Below are positions 1-10,900 of a stretch of 64,000 bases of DNA, one piece after another. Made by a program: the position numbers and the translations under genes. Position 1 is the stretch's first letter; each line of letters opens with the position of its first letter. The stretch spans positions 124,001 to 188,000 of the forward strand of contig MU385912.1 in the NCBI GenBank assembly GCA_022497145.1, given 5' to 3'. The DNA is from Rostrohypoxylon terebratum (taxonomy: Eukaryota; Ascomycota; Sordariomycetes; Xylariales; Hypoxylaceae). The notes under the pieces are model-generated. The model had not been told where the DNA came from. It was given only the letters and a program-made list of their open reading frames with translations, and did no database searches.

Positions 1-682
1 TGGGCTTTGGCTGGACCGGGACATGGTTGGCAAAGGGACGGAAAGACAAGGAAAGGAGGCGATATTGTTATTTCCCCCAAGACGGTGCATACGTACAAAC
101 CTGCTGCTCGGGAAGCAGGAGACATGTCATTTTGGATATGGTTGGACGGGTGGCGTATGATGAGGAAGCAGAGCAACGGACGATGAGACGACGAGTATTT
201 TATGCAGTGGTGATCGATGGATCGATCAATCGTTAAAATCTTCAATCTAATAATGTTCAATCCAAATTGCCTATTGTCAGCTGTCAATTCACTTGCGAGG
301 CATCGTGTCTATGCCTATACAATGGTCTGCGATTCTTACTAAAGGCTACACGACTAAAGAAGGATCTCAGTCAACCCTTCGCGTAAACTTAGCAGACTCG
401 GCTTTCAAACTTAACTTCGCGGTTTCATCTGGTTTGCCTACTACCCAACAATCTTACGACTGAATCCAGTTTGCGAAGGTATCTGAGTTATCCGTTAGCG
501 AAGACCCAGTCCAGTCAGGTGAACATGGCTTTACCTCATTCATAAAGTTGGGCGGTTCTTCGTAAATCTCGGTAGATGATGGGGAACTATTAGGTCCCAC
601 AATCGCGGCTGAACTCCCCAGACTAATCGAGATGCCAATGAGGGTGATGCGTCGGGAGATCACAAAAGCGCAACGAACGGGC
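1..682. other. left-edge intergenic sequence
   Basis: No convincing gene is visible here. Only short open frames without family resemblance or splice-consistent extension occur. It is the 3' flank of the leftward EAF7 gene, and whatever lies beyond the window edge is unknown. Confidence 0.5.
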
Positions 683-1769
683 TCAACCCTTCTTCCTACC
701 AGCCTTACCGCGTCCGCGTCCTCTCGCACCTCTACCCCTCGCGCCACTGCCCCTACCAGATCTCGTAGTGGGCGGGGCGCTAGGCTCCTCCTTCTCGCTC
801 TCCTCCTCCTCGTCGGCCTCCTCGTCGTTATCATCCTCGTCAGCCTCCTCCTCTTCCTCCGCGACCTCTTCGTCGACGTCCGGCTCGGCGCTCTCGGCCA
901 GGGCCCGCGCGGCGGCGCGCTGCTTCTGCTTCTGGGCACCCCTAGTCCGCGCCGCAGGACTACTGGGCAGCGGGGTCTCCTGGTCGGTGTCCTCGACGGT
1001 GCTAGCTCGGGTCTTCGTCGTCGTGCTGCCCGCGACGCTCGCCGCGTCCTCCGCGGCCGCAGCCCCAACCCCAGCCCCCCTCATGCCGCCGCGCTTGCGC
1101 TTCCGGCCCACCGCCGACGCGGGCTTGTTCGGCACGTCGATGTCGGCATCCGACGGCGCCGACTCCTCGCCGGGCTTCGCCGCCGCCCGCTCCCACATCA
1201 GCTCGTGGAAGTCGTCGGCCGGCAGCTCGAAGTCGTTGTACTTCTGCTCCGACTCCTCCTGCCCGTCCCCCTCGCCTATGTTATAGTCGAAGGCGTTGTC
1301 GCGCTCGTCGATCGCTTCCATGTTGTAGAAGAGCCGGAGCTTGTCCCAGATGCACGGGATGCGCGTGTGCGTCTCGACGTCAGGGTCGAAGCCGTGGTTG
1401 CGGAGGTGTTCGGAGATCGAGATCATGCGGAAGTGCTTGTGAATGCCTGTGTATTTGAATGACGTTAGGAATTGGAGCTACAAAAGGTTACATAGTGCAG
1501 CGAGTGGTGTGGATCATGCCTGAAGGTTTCCAGCGAATAACTGCCTTGAACAATGAAGCTTCCTGATCGTCGGTCCATAGGTTGTTAAGGATCTCGGATG
1601 GAGGTGGCAAACTAGGCTTGGAAGCTGTAGGAGTGTCGGCAGCCCGAGGAGTATCTGCGGCTTGAGGGGTGTCTACGTCCATTGCATCTTCGTCACGGGG
1701 AGTTGACGATGCCTTTGGCGTCGACACCTCTGCCAAGGTAGCACCCTTGGACTTTCTTTTAGGCGGCAT
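683..1769 (-). CDS. EAF7: Eaf7/MRGBP-type subunit of the NuA4 histone acetyltransferase
   Basis: Two exons, 1520-1769 and 683-1446, give 337 residues. The family (CT20/MRGBP) is a small nuclear subunit of the NuA4 acetyltransferase complex. Visible support is the conserved block at about residues 60-125: NNLWTDDQEASLF, then KAVIRWKPSG, continuing after the intron with IHKHFRMISISEHL and later PCIWDKLRLFYNM. The C-terminal half is low complexity: a long Glu/Asp run, then a basic RGxGARGRG-rich tail, both usual for the family. The intron (1447-1519, 73 nt) has no GT donor that preserves the conserved peptide; a GC-AG junction (TCAG/GCATGA...ACACAG) restores it exactly, and a CCTAAC branch-like site is present. 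The gene is divergent from the gamma-tubulin complex gene at 2311. The identity is firm. The GC donor is inferred from reading frame and conservation. Confidence 0.9.
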
Positions 1770-2310
1770 GTTGGCCGTCTCAAAGGAAAATGAGCTAAAT
1801 AGAGATGCCGACTATATTCAATTCTAACTTGCAATTACCGATATGGGTGGAAAAAGAGAACTCGGTGCGACGAGACGAAAAGTCGTAAGTCGTAAGTCGT
1901 AAGGTTGTGAGGTTGTGATTATAAAGATGAAATAACTTTCAAAAGAGCTTGAGCTCTGAACCTTGGAAGCTTCCTATTCAGCAATTGCTACAGCTAAGGG
2001 ACCCGTGGCTTAGCAGCCTAGAAAGTGCGCTACGACCGCGGGGCATAGGCGCTGGCTGGCTGCCCATGTGGTCAGTAATTTATGTGGCTTAGCTGATTGG
2101 GCTAATATTTGTGGCTTATTGATTTTGTACGTACTCGAAGCCCTGGAGCTTCTCATTTCCTTTCTCAACTCACTCACATGAACTATCTTACGAATTATGA
2201 ATTTTACGTCCCAAGATTTACCTACCTTCAATTACTTCTGACGAGAGATTGAAGTTAATTTAATATCAGGGACAGATGAGTTCTAAAGTCATCTTTCTGA
2301 AGCCAAGAAG
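1770..2310. promoter_or_regulatory. shared divergent upstream region of EAF7 and the GCP gene
   Basis: A 541-bp gap between two divergent starts, so it must hold both promoters. It contains three perfect 7-bp tandem copies of AGTCGTA at 1881-1901, followed by a short GGTTGTGA duplication. No recognisable TATA box or named factor site was seen. Confidence 0.5.
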
Positions 2311-5151
2311 ATGGCATATCAATATACTGCCGACGTGTTCCTATTCCCAGATTTCGACCAATCTTCGAAATTGTTAACCTTATCACCAAGATCGAATTCC
2401 GAATTCTTTCATTTGGATTTTACTGAATCTGACAAACCCAGCCAAGATCATATAGGTGTCAAGCCTGCCAAAGCAGCCACCGATGGATTCTTCAGATTAC
2501 TAGATTCCCTAGCTCCAGATGAGGACCCAATTCAGGAAGAAGTACCCATTCCGGAACCACTTCACGACGTGAACCTGGATGATCTTGATATATCTCATGA
2601 GGTATGGCTACAAAGTGAAGAGCCGACAAAGGCTAAGGCCGAATACAAAACATGGGATAATTTCCTTGTGCCGGATATTTCTGAAGCAGCACCGTCATTC
2701 ATCACAGAAGCTGGTTCAAGGGCGTATGATGCCGCATTAACACAAGCTGAAAATCCTCTCGGCATCGAAAGCACAAATAGCCATCTCATTCAAACCACGC
2801 CTTACTTGACAGCGCTTTTAGCTCTTGGGTTCGGTAGAGGCTCCGTCTTTTTTTCTTGGGATGAAAAGAAGGCTAGTTTCGCCCCTGAATTGGACAATAT
2901 GAGAATATCTGGTTATTCTTCAGAAGTCCTACAGGGCATTCAACAACTATGTCTCGAGTGTGGCAACGCCACCCGTTACCTCTCCGCTTACGTACAGAAC
3001 ACATACAAAACGTATCCGGGTGCAGCTAGGGTGGCTGTCGCAAAATCCGTGGACGTAACTTTGCTAGCCATTCAGAATATCCTCGGAGTGAAGGCGAAAC
3101 AGACACGGTCTCTCCTTCAGCTCCAGTCACTCCTCCAACCTATTCAATCAGTACTCGCATACTTCAGGGCCCTTATAAGTAAAATCTCCAAGGCGAAAAC
3201 CGACGAGCAAATCTTATCGCTTATCTTCAAGGAAGCTCAAACCCTAGAAAATAGCAATGTTCTTCTGAGCGAGGTCATGCGTGAAGTTTTATCGCGCGTC
3301 TCAGCTCCGTGGTCTCAGTTCGCGGAGAAGTGGATAGGAGTTAGATCTGAAGAGGGCATTCCACTAACCAAAGAGAACCCCGGGAACAGATTTGTAAAAG
3401 TCGAAAATATTACCCTCGTGGATGATTTCGGCTTCGAAAGCGACGAACGTGATTTCTTTCTCGATGATTCTCGGATGCCTGAATTTATCCCTAGCGAAGT
3501 AGCTCTTGTTATGTTTGAAACAGGTAAAATACTACGACTTCTTCGCACTCATCATCCAGAACATCCATTATGTCAGGTGGGGTTCATCGCGCAGAATAAC
3601 CCCCCCTCTCTTCAATGGCAATTCGATTGGAAGTCTATCGCACACTTACAGAATGATGTAAAGGATTATGAGAATCGTTTACTTACAAGTTTACAAGATT
3701 GGTCTACAAATCCAAACACGGCATCTCGATTAATAAATATGACTGAAAAGTTGTCGGATGGGCGCTATACCTTGGAGTTCTTTGGGCAGGAAGAAGCTCA
3801 ACTCGAAGGACGGTTGCTTGCATCTATTGCCGCCCTCGATGGGCCAATAACTAGCGCATTTGAGGAAGACAACTTATCCAAGGTACTGAAGACCAGGTTT
3901 TCGATGGAAGAATCTATCGTCGGAGGGGCGGTCATTGATTCCTCGCCCCATTGGTCATTAATACCATTTCACTCCTTCGGACCTCTTATTGCGGCCCAGG
4001 CGCGGATCATTAACCGAGAATACATGAAATTACTTTTTAGTACACATCATTTACGAGATCACTTGTCCTTACAGAAACAATTCCACCTACTTGGAAACGG
4101 CGTGTTCTGCAGTCGCGTTTCCCACGCGCTATTCGACCCAAACCTGGATACGGCTGAGAGGAAATCGGGCGTTGCTATGACTGGCGGTGTAATGGGACTT
4201 CGACTGACCGGGAGAGATAATTGGCCTCCGGCCAGTTCGGAACTCCGGCTTGCATTGATGGGGGTGCTCGCGGAAAGTTACCAATCATCATCTCCCAAGA
4301 CAATATCTACGACGGAGAAAACCCACGATATACCCGGCGATATTAGCTTTGCCGTACGGGATCTCTCGAATGAGGAAATCGATAAATGCTTAGACCCAGG
4401 GTCCTTAGAAGCGCTAGACTTTCTCCGACTTTCGTATAAATCTCCGGCGCCACTCTCGCCAATTTTCCCTCCAATCATTCTACTCAAGTATGATAAGATA
4501 TTCAGGCTACTCCTTCGGGTACTACGAATGCTCTATGTCACCGAGCAGCTCTTCCAAAGTACTCTCTCCAGGAAATCAAATTGGCATGATATCGATAATA
4601 CTTCGCTACGATTCCGTTTCGAGGCTCAGTATTTTGTGACAAGCATAACCGCATACTTCTTCGATACGGGCATCGAAGTGGCATGGAAGCGATTCATGGC
4701 ATGGCTTGACGGGGTAGAAGATGACCTTGCCAAATGGGAGCCTGGCCAGGGGTCGCAGGTGCTGAGTCCAGATGAGGTGCGCGAAGAACATGAACGAACA
4801 CTGGACCACATCATGAACACGTTATTATTGAGAAAACGGCAGCAGCCGGTTATGAAGTTGCTCGAGGATATTTTCTCGGCAATCCTAAAGTTTTCCAAAT
4901 TAGCCCACACGAAAGCTTTTGGTGGCAGGGGAAGCGAGGTTGAAGATTCGTCATCTAAGAAGTTGTACGAATCTTTTAAGAAAAAGGTGGATGTTTTCAT
5001 GACTGTATGCCATGCTCTTGTCGAGAAAGGAAAGTCGACAAGAAACGATGTGACAGCGGGCGACAAGAAAGATGACATAAAGGAGAATACCATCGATAGG
5101 CTTTTGCTCAAGTTGGAGATGTCTGGCTATTACGGACACTCGAGAAGTTGA
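2311..5151 (+). CDS. gamma-tubulin complex component (Spc97/Spc98 family, GCP5/GCP6-like)
   Basis: A single-exon gene of 946 residues. Proteins of this family build the gamma-tubulin ring complex that nucleates microtubules at the spindle pole body. The body from about residue 160 to 930 reads as the GCP N-terminal (grip1) and C-terminal (grip2) halves: TTPYLTALLALGFGRGS, LRLLRTHHPEHPL, then SSPHWSLIPFHSFGPLI and AARIINREY-like text leading to the LLRVLRMLYVTEQLFQ and RFEAQYFVTSITAYFFDTGI segments that resemble the gamma-tubulin binding half. The first 150 residues are divergent. Length and the divergent N-terminus favour GCP5 or GCP6 over Spc97, Spc98 or GCP4, but I cannot settle which paralogue. 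The start at 2311 is the first ATG of the frame and follows a purine-rich context. The absence of introns is a little unusual next to its multi-exon neighbours. Confidence 0.85.
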   Translation: MAYQYTADVFLFPDFDQSSKLLTLSPRSNSEFFHLDFTESDKPSQDHIGVKPAKAATDGFFRLLDSLAPDEDPIQEEVPIPEPLHDVNLDDLDISHEVWLQSEEPTKAKAEYKTWDNFLVPDISEAAPSFITEAGSRAYDAALTQAENPLGIESTNSHLIQTTPYLTALLALGFGRGSVFFSWDEKKASFAPELDNMRISGYSSEVLQGIQQLCLECGNATRYLSAYVQNTYKTYPGAARVAVAKSVDVTLLAIQNILGVKAKQTRSLLQLQSLLQPIQSVLAYFRALISKISKAKTDEQILSLIFKEAQTLENSNVLLSEVMREVLSRVSAPWSQFAEKWIGVRSEEGIPLTKENPGNRFVKVENITLVDDFGFESDERDFFLDDSRMPEFIPSEVALVMFETGKILRLLRTHHPEHPLCQVGFIAQNNPPSLQWQFDWKSIAHLQNDVKDYENRLLTSLQDWSTNPNTASRLINMTEKLSDGRYTLEFFGQEEAQLEGRLLASIAALDGPITSAFEEDNLSKVLKTRFSMEESIVGGAVIDSSPHWSLIPFHSFGPLIAAQARIINREYMKLLFSTHHLRDHLSLQKQFHLLGNGVFCSRVSHALFDPNLDTAERKSGVAMTGGVMGLRLTGRDNWPPASSELRLALMGVLAESYQSSSPKTISTTEKTHDIPGDISFAVRDLSNEEIDKCLDPGSLEALDFLRLSYKSPAPLSPIFPPIILLKYDKIFRLLLRVLRMLYVTEQLFQSTLSRKSNWHDIDNTSLRFRFEAQYFVTSITAYFFDTGIEVAWKRFMAWLDGVEDDLAKWEPGQGSQVLSPDEVREEHERTLDHIMNTLLLRKRQQPVMKLLEDIFSAILKFSKLAHTKAFGGRGSEVEDSSSKKLYESFKKKVDVFMTVCHALVEKGKSTRNDVTAGDKKDDIKENTIDRLLLKLEMSGYYGHSRS

Positions 5152-5556
5152 TAGAACAAACGTTAAAGATACCCGAATAAACAAATATGCATATTCTACA
5201 GATTTGATTATAATATCTTTAATATCTTATGGATATACCTTCCATATGATATCCGAGTCATTCAGTGATGTTTACCCCTGATCTAAACCTTAACCCCTTA
5301 TTTGCCTGTTCCCTGGCTGCTTGGTAAGTTCCAAGGTTGTAACCATCCCCCCCCACAATTGGCGCAGCTGCCCCCGCATCGCGCTCCCTGACGCGCAGCC
5401 CTAAAAAAAAACCCAAGACCCCCAAGACCCCGCTACCGAAACCAGTAAATTGTTTCCTTCAGCGCGCAACTTCGGAACTTGAAGCTTCACTCTTTAAATC
5501 TCCGTCCGACATATACCAATATACCAATATACCAACATAACCACCGATGCGACAAC
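5152..5556. promoter_or_regulatory. intergenic region and leader of ASK1
   Basis: This holds the 3' flank of the GCP gene and the promoter of ASK1. There is a C-run near 5347-5354 and an A-run near 5403-5410. Three 8-bp tandem units (ATACCAAT, ATACCAAT, ATACCAAC) lie at 5513-5536, immediately upstream of the ASK1 start, probably in the transcribed leader. Confidence 0.4.
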
Positions 5557-7116
5557 ATGTCTCGACCCGGTCCAACTGCAGGTCGAAATCTGACCTTGAC
5601 GGAGGAATTGGAGAAGCTTGAACAGTCAATTACTCTCACCCTTCAGGAAATCGATCACAATTTCAGCAAGGCACACCGAATCGTCACAACCAGCATCCTA
5701 CCTCTCGTAGAACAATATGGAGAGCACTCTAAATCTGTATGGGAAGCTTCCCAGGTATGTATACCACTCAATCATAACCATAGTATCATCCGAGAAGCAT
5801 TTACTAAATCAAGTTTCTACGTCACAGTTCTGGAAACAGTTCTTCGAAGCCTCCGCCAACGTGTCCCTTTCCGGATACGAAGAACTAGCCAACGATGAAG
5901 AAACCACCACCGCCGAGGAGACCACGCTTGATGAGACTACATCAGACTACAACAACACAACCGCCGAAGGCGACACGACAGCCGAGCCCTCCAACTACGG
6001 GGACCAGCACCAGTCCCATCACAACCTACCCGACGACTCGCTTCTCGACGACGCCGAAATGTCTGGCAGCACGCCACGGCCCCCAGCCACCAAATCACTA
6101 ACTCATATGCAAAAACAGCAGCAGCAGGCCTCTCAAAAGCCCAAGCAAAAATTCGCCGGCTTCGAGTCGCCGTACGAAAAGCTACGACGCGAGTACGGAG
6201 GCGACACCGCGATCTTTAGAGAAGAACCGCAGTACGCCTCGTCGGACGAAGACGAAAATCCCCACGGCGATGGCGGCGACGACACCGTGGAACTGCCCGC
6301 GCAGCGCCCAGGCAAGCTTCCCAACATGTCGATGACGCCGCGCAGCTCGTCGCTGCTGGAGCCGGACGTGCAGAGCACGGCGCGCAGGAACAAGGATCCG
6401 CTGCTGCACCGCGTGCTCGACAAGAACTACCGGCTGCAGGCGACGCCGCACAAGGGCGTGCACCAGCCGCCGCTCGACCGCGGGTTCCGGGCTCGGCCGC
6501 TGTCGCCGGTCAAGGACGAGAGGGAGGCGAGGAGGCCCGGGGAGGGCGACGAGGATCGCACGAGGCGCGCGCTCTGGGCCGAGAGCCCGATGAGCTCGCC
6601 CGAGATGCCGGTCCCGAAGCTCAGGAGCGACTTGTACCATATGTCGCCTGTGCGGCTGGCCGGGCGGGGCCGTCTGGTCGCGGATGGGCCAAGGACGCCT
6701 GGCGTTAGCGTGCAGACGCCAGGCACGGCGAGGAAGACGAGGGACGTGTTTGCGGAGGCGAGGGATCGGGGTCGGAACTTGGGCGTCGATGTTGGCGCCA
6801 AGGGTAAGGCGAAGGCGGATCCCGATCACATTACGTGGGAGAGCGATGAGGATGATGAGTTTGGCGCTTTTAGCCCCCCGAAGACGATCCAGTTTGCTTT
6901 GCCGCCGAGCAAGCTGTTGCAGACTCCTGGTAAGTCTTACGTTATCCGCATTATTTGATAATGGATGAGCGCTAATTGGAATGAATAGCGCGAGAAGTAA
7001 GCAAGCGGATCGTCGATGATATCCTCATTACGGCCGGTGCGGCGCCGGAGACTTCGTCCGAGTACAGCCCGACCTTGGTCAAGATGAACCAGGATATCTT
7101 GGACGACACGTTCTAA
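5557..7116 (+). CDS. ASK1: DASH complex subunit Ask1
   Basis: Three exons, 5557-5754, 5828-6929 and 6989-7116, give 475 residues. Ask1 belongs to the fungus-specific DASH/Dam1 ring, which couples kinetochores to spindle microtubules. The diagnostic N-terminal domain spans about residues 12-85: LTLTEELEKLEQSITLTLQE, then HRIVTTSILPLVEQY and, across the first intron, WEASQ/FWKQFFEASANVSLSG. The middle is long, polar and proline- or arginine-rich with many S/T-P sites, expected for a mitotic phosphoprotein. The extreme C-terminus (DDILITAGAAPETSSEYSP to the end) is a second conserved patch and lies on the third exon, which supports that splice. Introns (73 and 59 nt) have GTATGT and GTAAGT donors. 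The start at 5557 was chosen because the domain begins shortly after it; an upstream in-frame ATG at 5479 would add 26 unconserved residues. Confidence 0.92.
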
Positions 7117-7673
7117 GGGCCAAGCAATTGTTAGGGTTGATGCTGTCTACAAGATTTGGAGTTAATGTGGCCGGAGAGCTACTCATGAATACATGAGAGA
7201 CGTACACAAGACTAGATCAGGTAGCAATGGTTGTTATTATTGTCGTAAGGAGACAAGAAACAAGAGATACCCCTATTCATTACCTATTCTCCCTACGTGT
7301 TTTCCTCTGGTTTCCTTATCAAATAGACTAAGAGACTACCGCATCCCAAGAGATCAAATACGCTTCAAGGGTGCCGACCATGAATCCAGCAACGCCAAAG
7401 TTGTGTCAGATCCTCCCCTCCATGGTCCAGCCCCGAAGCAAAATGCGCTTCCCCAGCGCGTATGGCAGCCATGACCGCGGTAATAGTTCAGGAAGAGACA
7501 GTAGCCTCTCCCTGAGAAAATCAAGAGCAGTCCTCCAATAGTATGTTCGTTAGGTCAATGTCTCGTTATCGCGTTTCCACTTCTTCACCGTCAGGTTTGT
7601 GTGACCCATGAGCAGCTACCTAGGTACTCTGGATAGAACAGGAGAGCTCGCTACACGGTCACTGGTAGGCTAG
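7117..7673. other. intergenic, nothing recognised
   Basis: This lies between the convergent ends of ASK1 and the small serine-rich gene. It contains a perfect TACCTAGGTA palindrome at 7617-7626, a motif that recurs in other intergenic regions of the window. No gene is supported. Confidence 0.4.
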
Positions 7674-7970
7674 TCAGAAGCCCATCCTCACCTGGTTCTT
7701 CTGCGCTAGCCTCAACATCTCGTCTTCGGTCGACTTGGAGCCCGAGCTAGAGCTAGAGCTAGAGCTAGGGCCAGAGTTGTCCTTCTTGTCGCTGGACTTC
7801 TTGCCGTGCTTCTTGAGCAGGGCTTTGGCGCTGCCGAAGGAACTCGTGGAGAAGATGGAGGCTGAGTCGGAGGAGGTTTGGGCCTGTTGTTGCTGTTGTT
7901 GCGCCTTCTCGCCGTCGAGGATGGCGCCGAGGACGGCCGAGGAATGGGCTTTGTCTTGTGTGTGGCTCAT
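7674..7970 (-). CDS. small serine-rich hypothetical protein
   Basis: A 98-residue frame starting with MSHTQDKAHSSAVLGAIL and ending with STEDEMLRLAQKNQVRMGF; I do not recognise a family. The organisation looks protein-like: an Ala/Leu-rich start, a poly-Gln run (QQQQQQ), FSTSSFGSAKALLKKHGKK, a basic patch, a poly-Ser tract, then a charged C-terminal helix. The poly-Ser tract comes from a 6-bp repeat (four GAGCTA units on the plus strand, 7744-7767), so its length probably varies between strains. A longer in-frame start at 8042 would add 24 residues, but MSHTQ fits better as a start because the added part reads like leader sequence. Confidence is moderate because low complexity can open frames by chance. 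Confidence 0.45.
   Translation of the reverse strand: MSHTQDKAHSSAVLGAILDGEKAQQQQQQAQTSSDSASIFSTSSFGSAKALLKKHGKKSSDKKDNSGPSSSSSSSSGSKSTEDEMLRLAQKNQVRMGF
7744..7767. repeat. hexanucleotide microsatellite (GAGCTA)4
   Basis: Four perfect copies of a 6-bp unit inside the small serine-rich frame. A multiple of three keeps the frame open if copy number changes. Confidence 0.8.
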
Positions 7971-10900
7971 GGTGTTGGTTTGTTTTTTCGAGGAGAAGAT
8001 TGCGCGGATGATGAGGGGCGCGAGGTTGTGGGTTGTTTCCATACACTTATTTAGGGGTTTAGGAAGGGTGTGAGGTACAGAAAGGAGTCTGTAAGTGGTT
8101 TATAGGAGTACGCTTAGTACGCTTGCTCTATGTGGTTGATAATCTGAATTGAAGGTTGATTATTGCTTTGGAGGTAGGTATTCTATCTTGCCACTTGAGA
8201 ATGGAAGAATGTTATATATCTCTAGAAAACAGGGTTGCTTCACAAACGATTGGTATCCCGCCTTTACACTCACCACCTTACCAACCATATTACCTCCTCT
8301 CCGGAATACTGCCCAGTTGGGTTCCTACCTAGTATTATCTCACACATGTATGTTGATGACGAGGCGGTGCATCCAATGAGTCAGATGGCCAGGCCGAAAA
8401 CATGTCTCCTTAGTAATTGCTGGTTGAAGAACCGACAATCCTGCAACTCTATATTCTGTAGTAGTCTTATGTACATGCAACGCTCGTTGAACGCGCAATT
8501 CGATGCAAGGAACTTTCCAAGGCTACAGAATTATCACGGTCGAGTATGGGCGAACTATCTTATAAGAGGAATAGTACTTCGTATCTCGCTGCCAAGCCTG
8601 TTGGGACAGCCAGACCAAGCCTATCTAGGTACATTTCCGATATCCGGCCTCTCAACCCGATCGTGAATGACGGCCAAGTAGGTACGTCACGCCCAAAATA
8701 TCAGGCTTCGAATTTTGTTGCCTACTATGTAGATCGTAGATATGTAACATCCAAACATCGAAATACATAATAGTCGTTGCCTGATTCGGATCTCGTCGGG
8801 TAGCTTATACTAGCAGACTAGTTAGCACCGTCCGCCTACGAGCCTCATTGTTATTAAAGCTTGTTAGGGATACATCGTATATGGGGTTGATAGAAAGAGA
8901 AATGTAACGTGAAGTCTTCGATATGGTGACTCACCAACCAGAGCGTGCGGCGGGTATGCTAGCTTCCTTCTCGATTTAGCTTCTCACGTCAGATAGCGTG
9001 TCTATAGAGTATCATGGCAGTCATGAACGAATGGGGTCCCTTGCAATGTGCCGGGTGCTTGACCGACTATTCGATATTGCCAAGACTTGAAACATAAGAC
9101 ATGCAGGCGGCGGCGTCTATGAATAGGTGGAAAGTGATATGCAGCCGATGGCGACTTTGCGGTACGACTTTATTTGCGTCACATGTATACTATGGTCTAT
9201 GACCTCATACTATTTTCTTACAGTTCTCGATGCTGTCTCATTTTCGAGACAATGCATCAATCGCTACTAGGAGCTAGTAACAACGAGTTCTTCGCGACTT
9301 GGATAATATGATGAGATATGTTCATGTGGTGGTATTGTGAGATGTGAGTGAGTAGATGCCTAGAGCTCTGAGATGATGTCGTGGATGCCATGGGAAACAT
9401 TTTGTGAGTATTACCTTATGAAGCTACACAAGACTTGCTAGAAACGTTCTCCAATTCATACATGTCGGCCAGGATCCGAATCATACCGTAGCAACAGGTA
9501 TCGAGTTTCTAGAGAGGAATGAGACTAGAAGCTGGGAGGACTGCTCATCATGCCCACGAGGTTGTCCCGACGTATCAGTAGGTAATCATTCTGGTGTTAA
9601 GAACTTGGACCAAGGTCTCATTACCTACACAGTCACAGCTTAGTTTGTCTTCATTATAGACGAGTCATCGATTCTTTTGATGGCCTCGTTTTCACATGCG
9701 TTTTCCTTGAGCGTTGAATCTGGGCTAGTTGTATCACCACCCATCGTGATAGATTTAAACCTCTGTTTAGAAGCTGCGAACAGGTCAATACTGACAGCAT
9801 ATTACGTACCTAGTAGACAGAGAATATTTCTAGGAACGGGGGATAGTTAGGTGATGTGGAATGAATATCGTTCTTGGTCTCTTGTCCTTACTCAGTATCT
9901 ACCTTTGGCGCCTTTCTGTTAATAATGGAGCTTGATCCTCTCGATTCTGAACTGAATCAGAGACCGAATTTCAATGACTAGGTACATATAATTCTGTGAT
10001 ATTCTTTCCTCTGAATTATACCTATTATACGTGATCCTGCTATGTTATATACACCATGCCATCGAAATTCCTATATACTACATGACGTATTACTTCGTAG
10101 CTTCTTCGACGGCTAAGGAGTTAACACACGGAGCCACGAACCTGTGATAGATGAAGAATGGACCACTAAACCCGTATCTAGGACCTAGGTATATAAATGG
10201 CACTATGATGAACGCATTGAACTTTCGATTATGGGACCACCGTGTGTTGTTGAAGTGGTTTAGGCTTTAGCAAGCGAGTGGCCATTGCTTTTACATAGTA
10301 AGATTAAAGATTATTATGAATGATTTAAAAGCCGTGACCCCTTTTAAGCTTCTGGAGCCAGTGGCGCAATCGATCTCTACCATAGAACAGAGAACAGAGA
10401 ACAGAGAACAGAGAAGCTTTGCTGAAGCCCGAAGCTTCCAATTACTAAGAACCTGTGGAACTAGATAGTACTAGATACTACGACGTAGATACTAGTTTGA
10501 AACTTTGGACACTACGAATGAGCGACGAATTTAATACCGAGTTATGTCGTCTTCGTCGTCGTTTCCGCTTATGTCGGTTTGGTGCAGTGTCTATTGGGCA
10601 ATAAGTATCGCGATCTTTCCTTTACTCAGGAAATCCCAAGCCAAAAGAGAGTTCAATTATGTGACGTGTATAACTTAAGTCTTATAATCATGAAACGTTC
10701 GCGGTATCCGAACTTTATTCATATATAAAGTTAGCCTCATAGTGACTGGCATGAAGGAGTGGCCATGTCTTCCTCGCTCTATGCAGTAGTTACAACTACT
10801 CAAAATACTCATGATGGTTCTTTCCCAGAGTGACCGACGATGGAAGTCTCCTAGACTCCTACCGTTAGGAATCCGGAACTAAGATCACAAATCTGATTCG

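Noticed and set aside
454..1462. Long open frames on both strands over the EAF7 exon (for example 632-1462 plus)
   Set aside because: They are shadows of the GC-rich, low-complexity acidic coding sequence of EAF7 and contain no family motif.
6182..6829. A 215-codon minus-strand frame opposite ASK1
   Set aside because: Arg/Pro-rich antisense shadow of the GC-rich ASK1 exon 2; no homology-like pattern.
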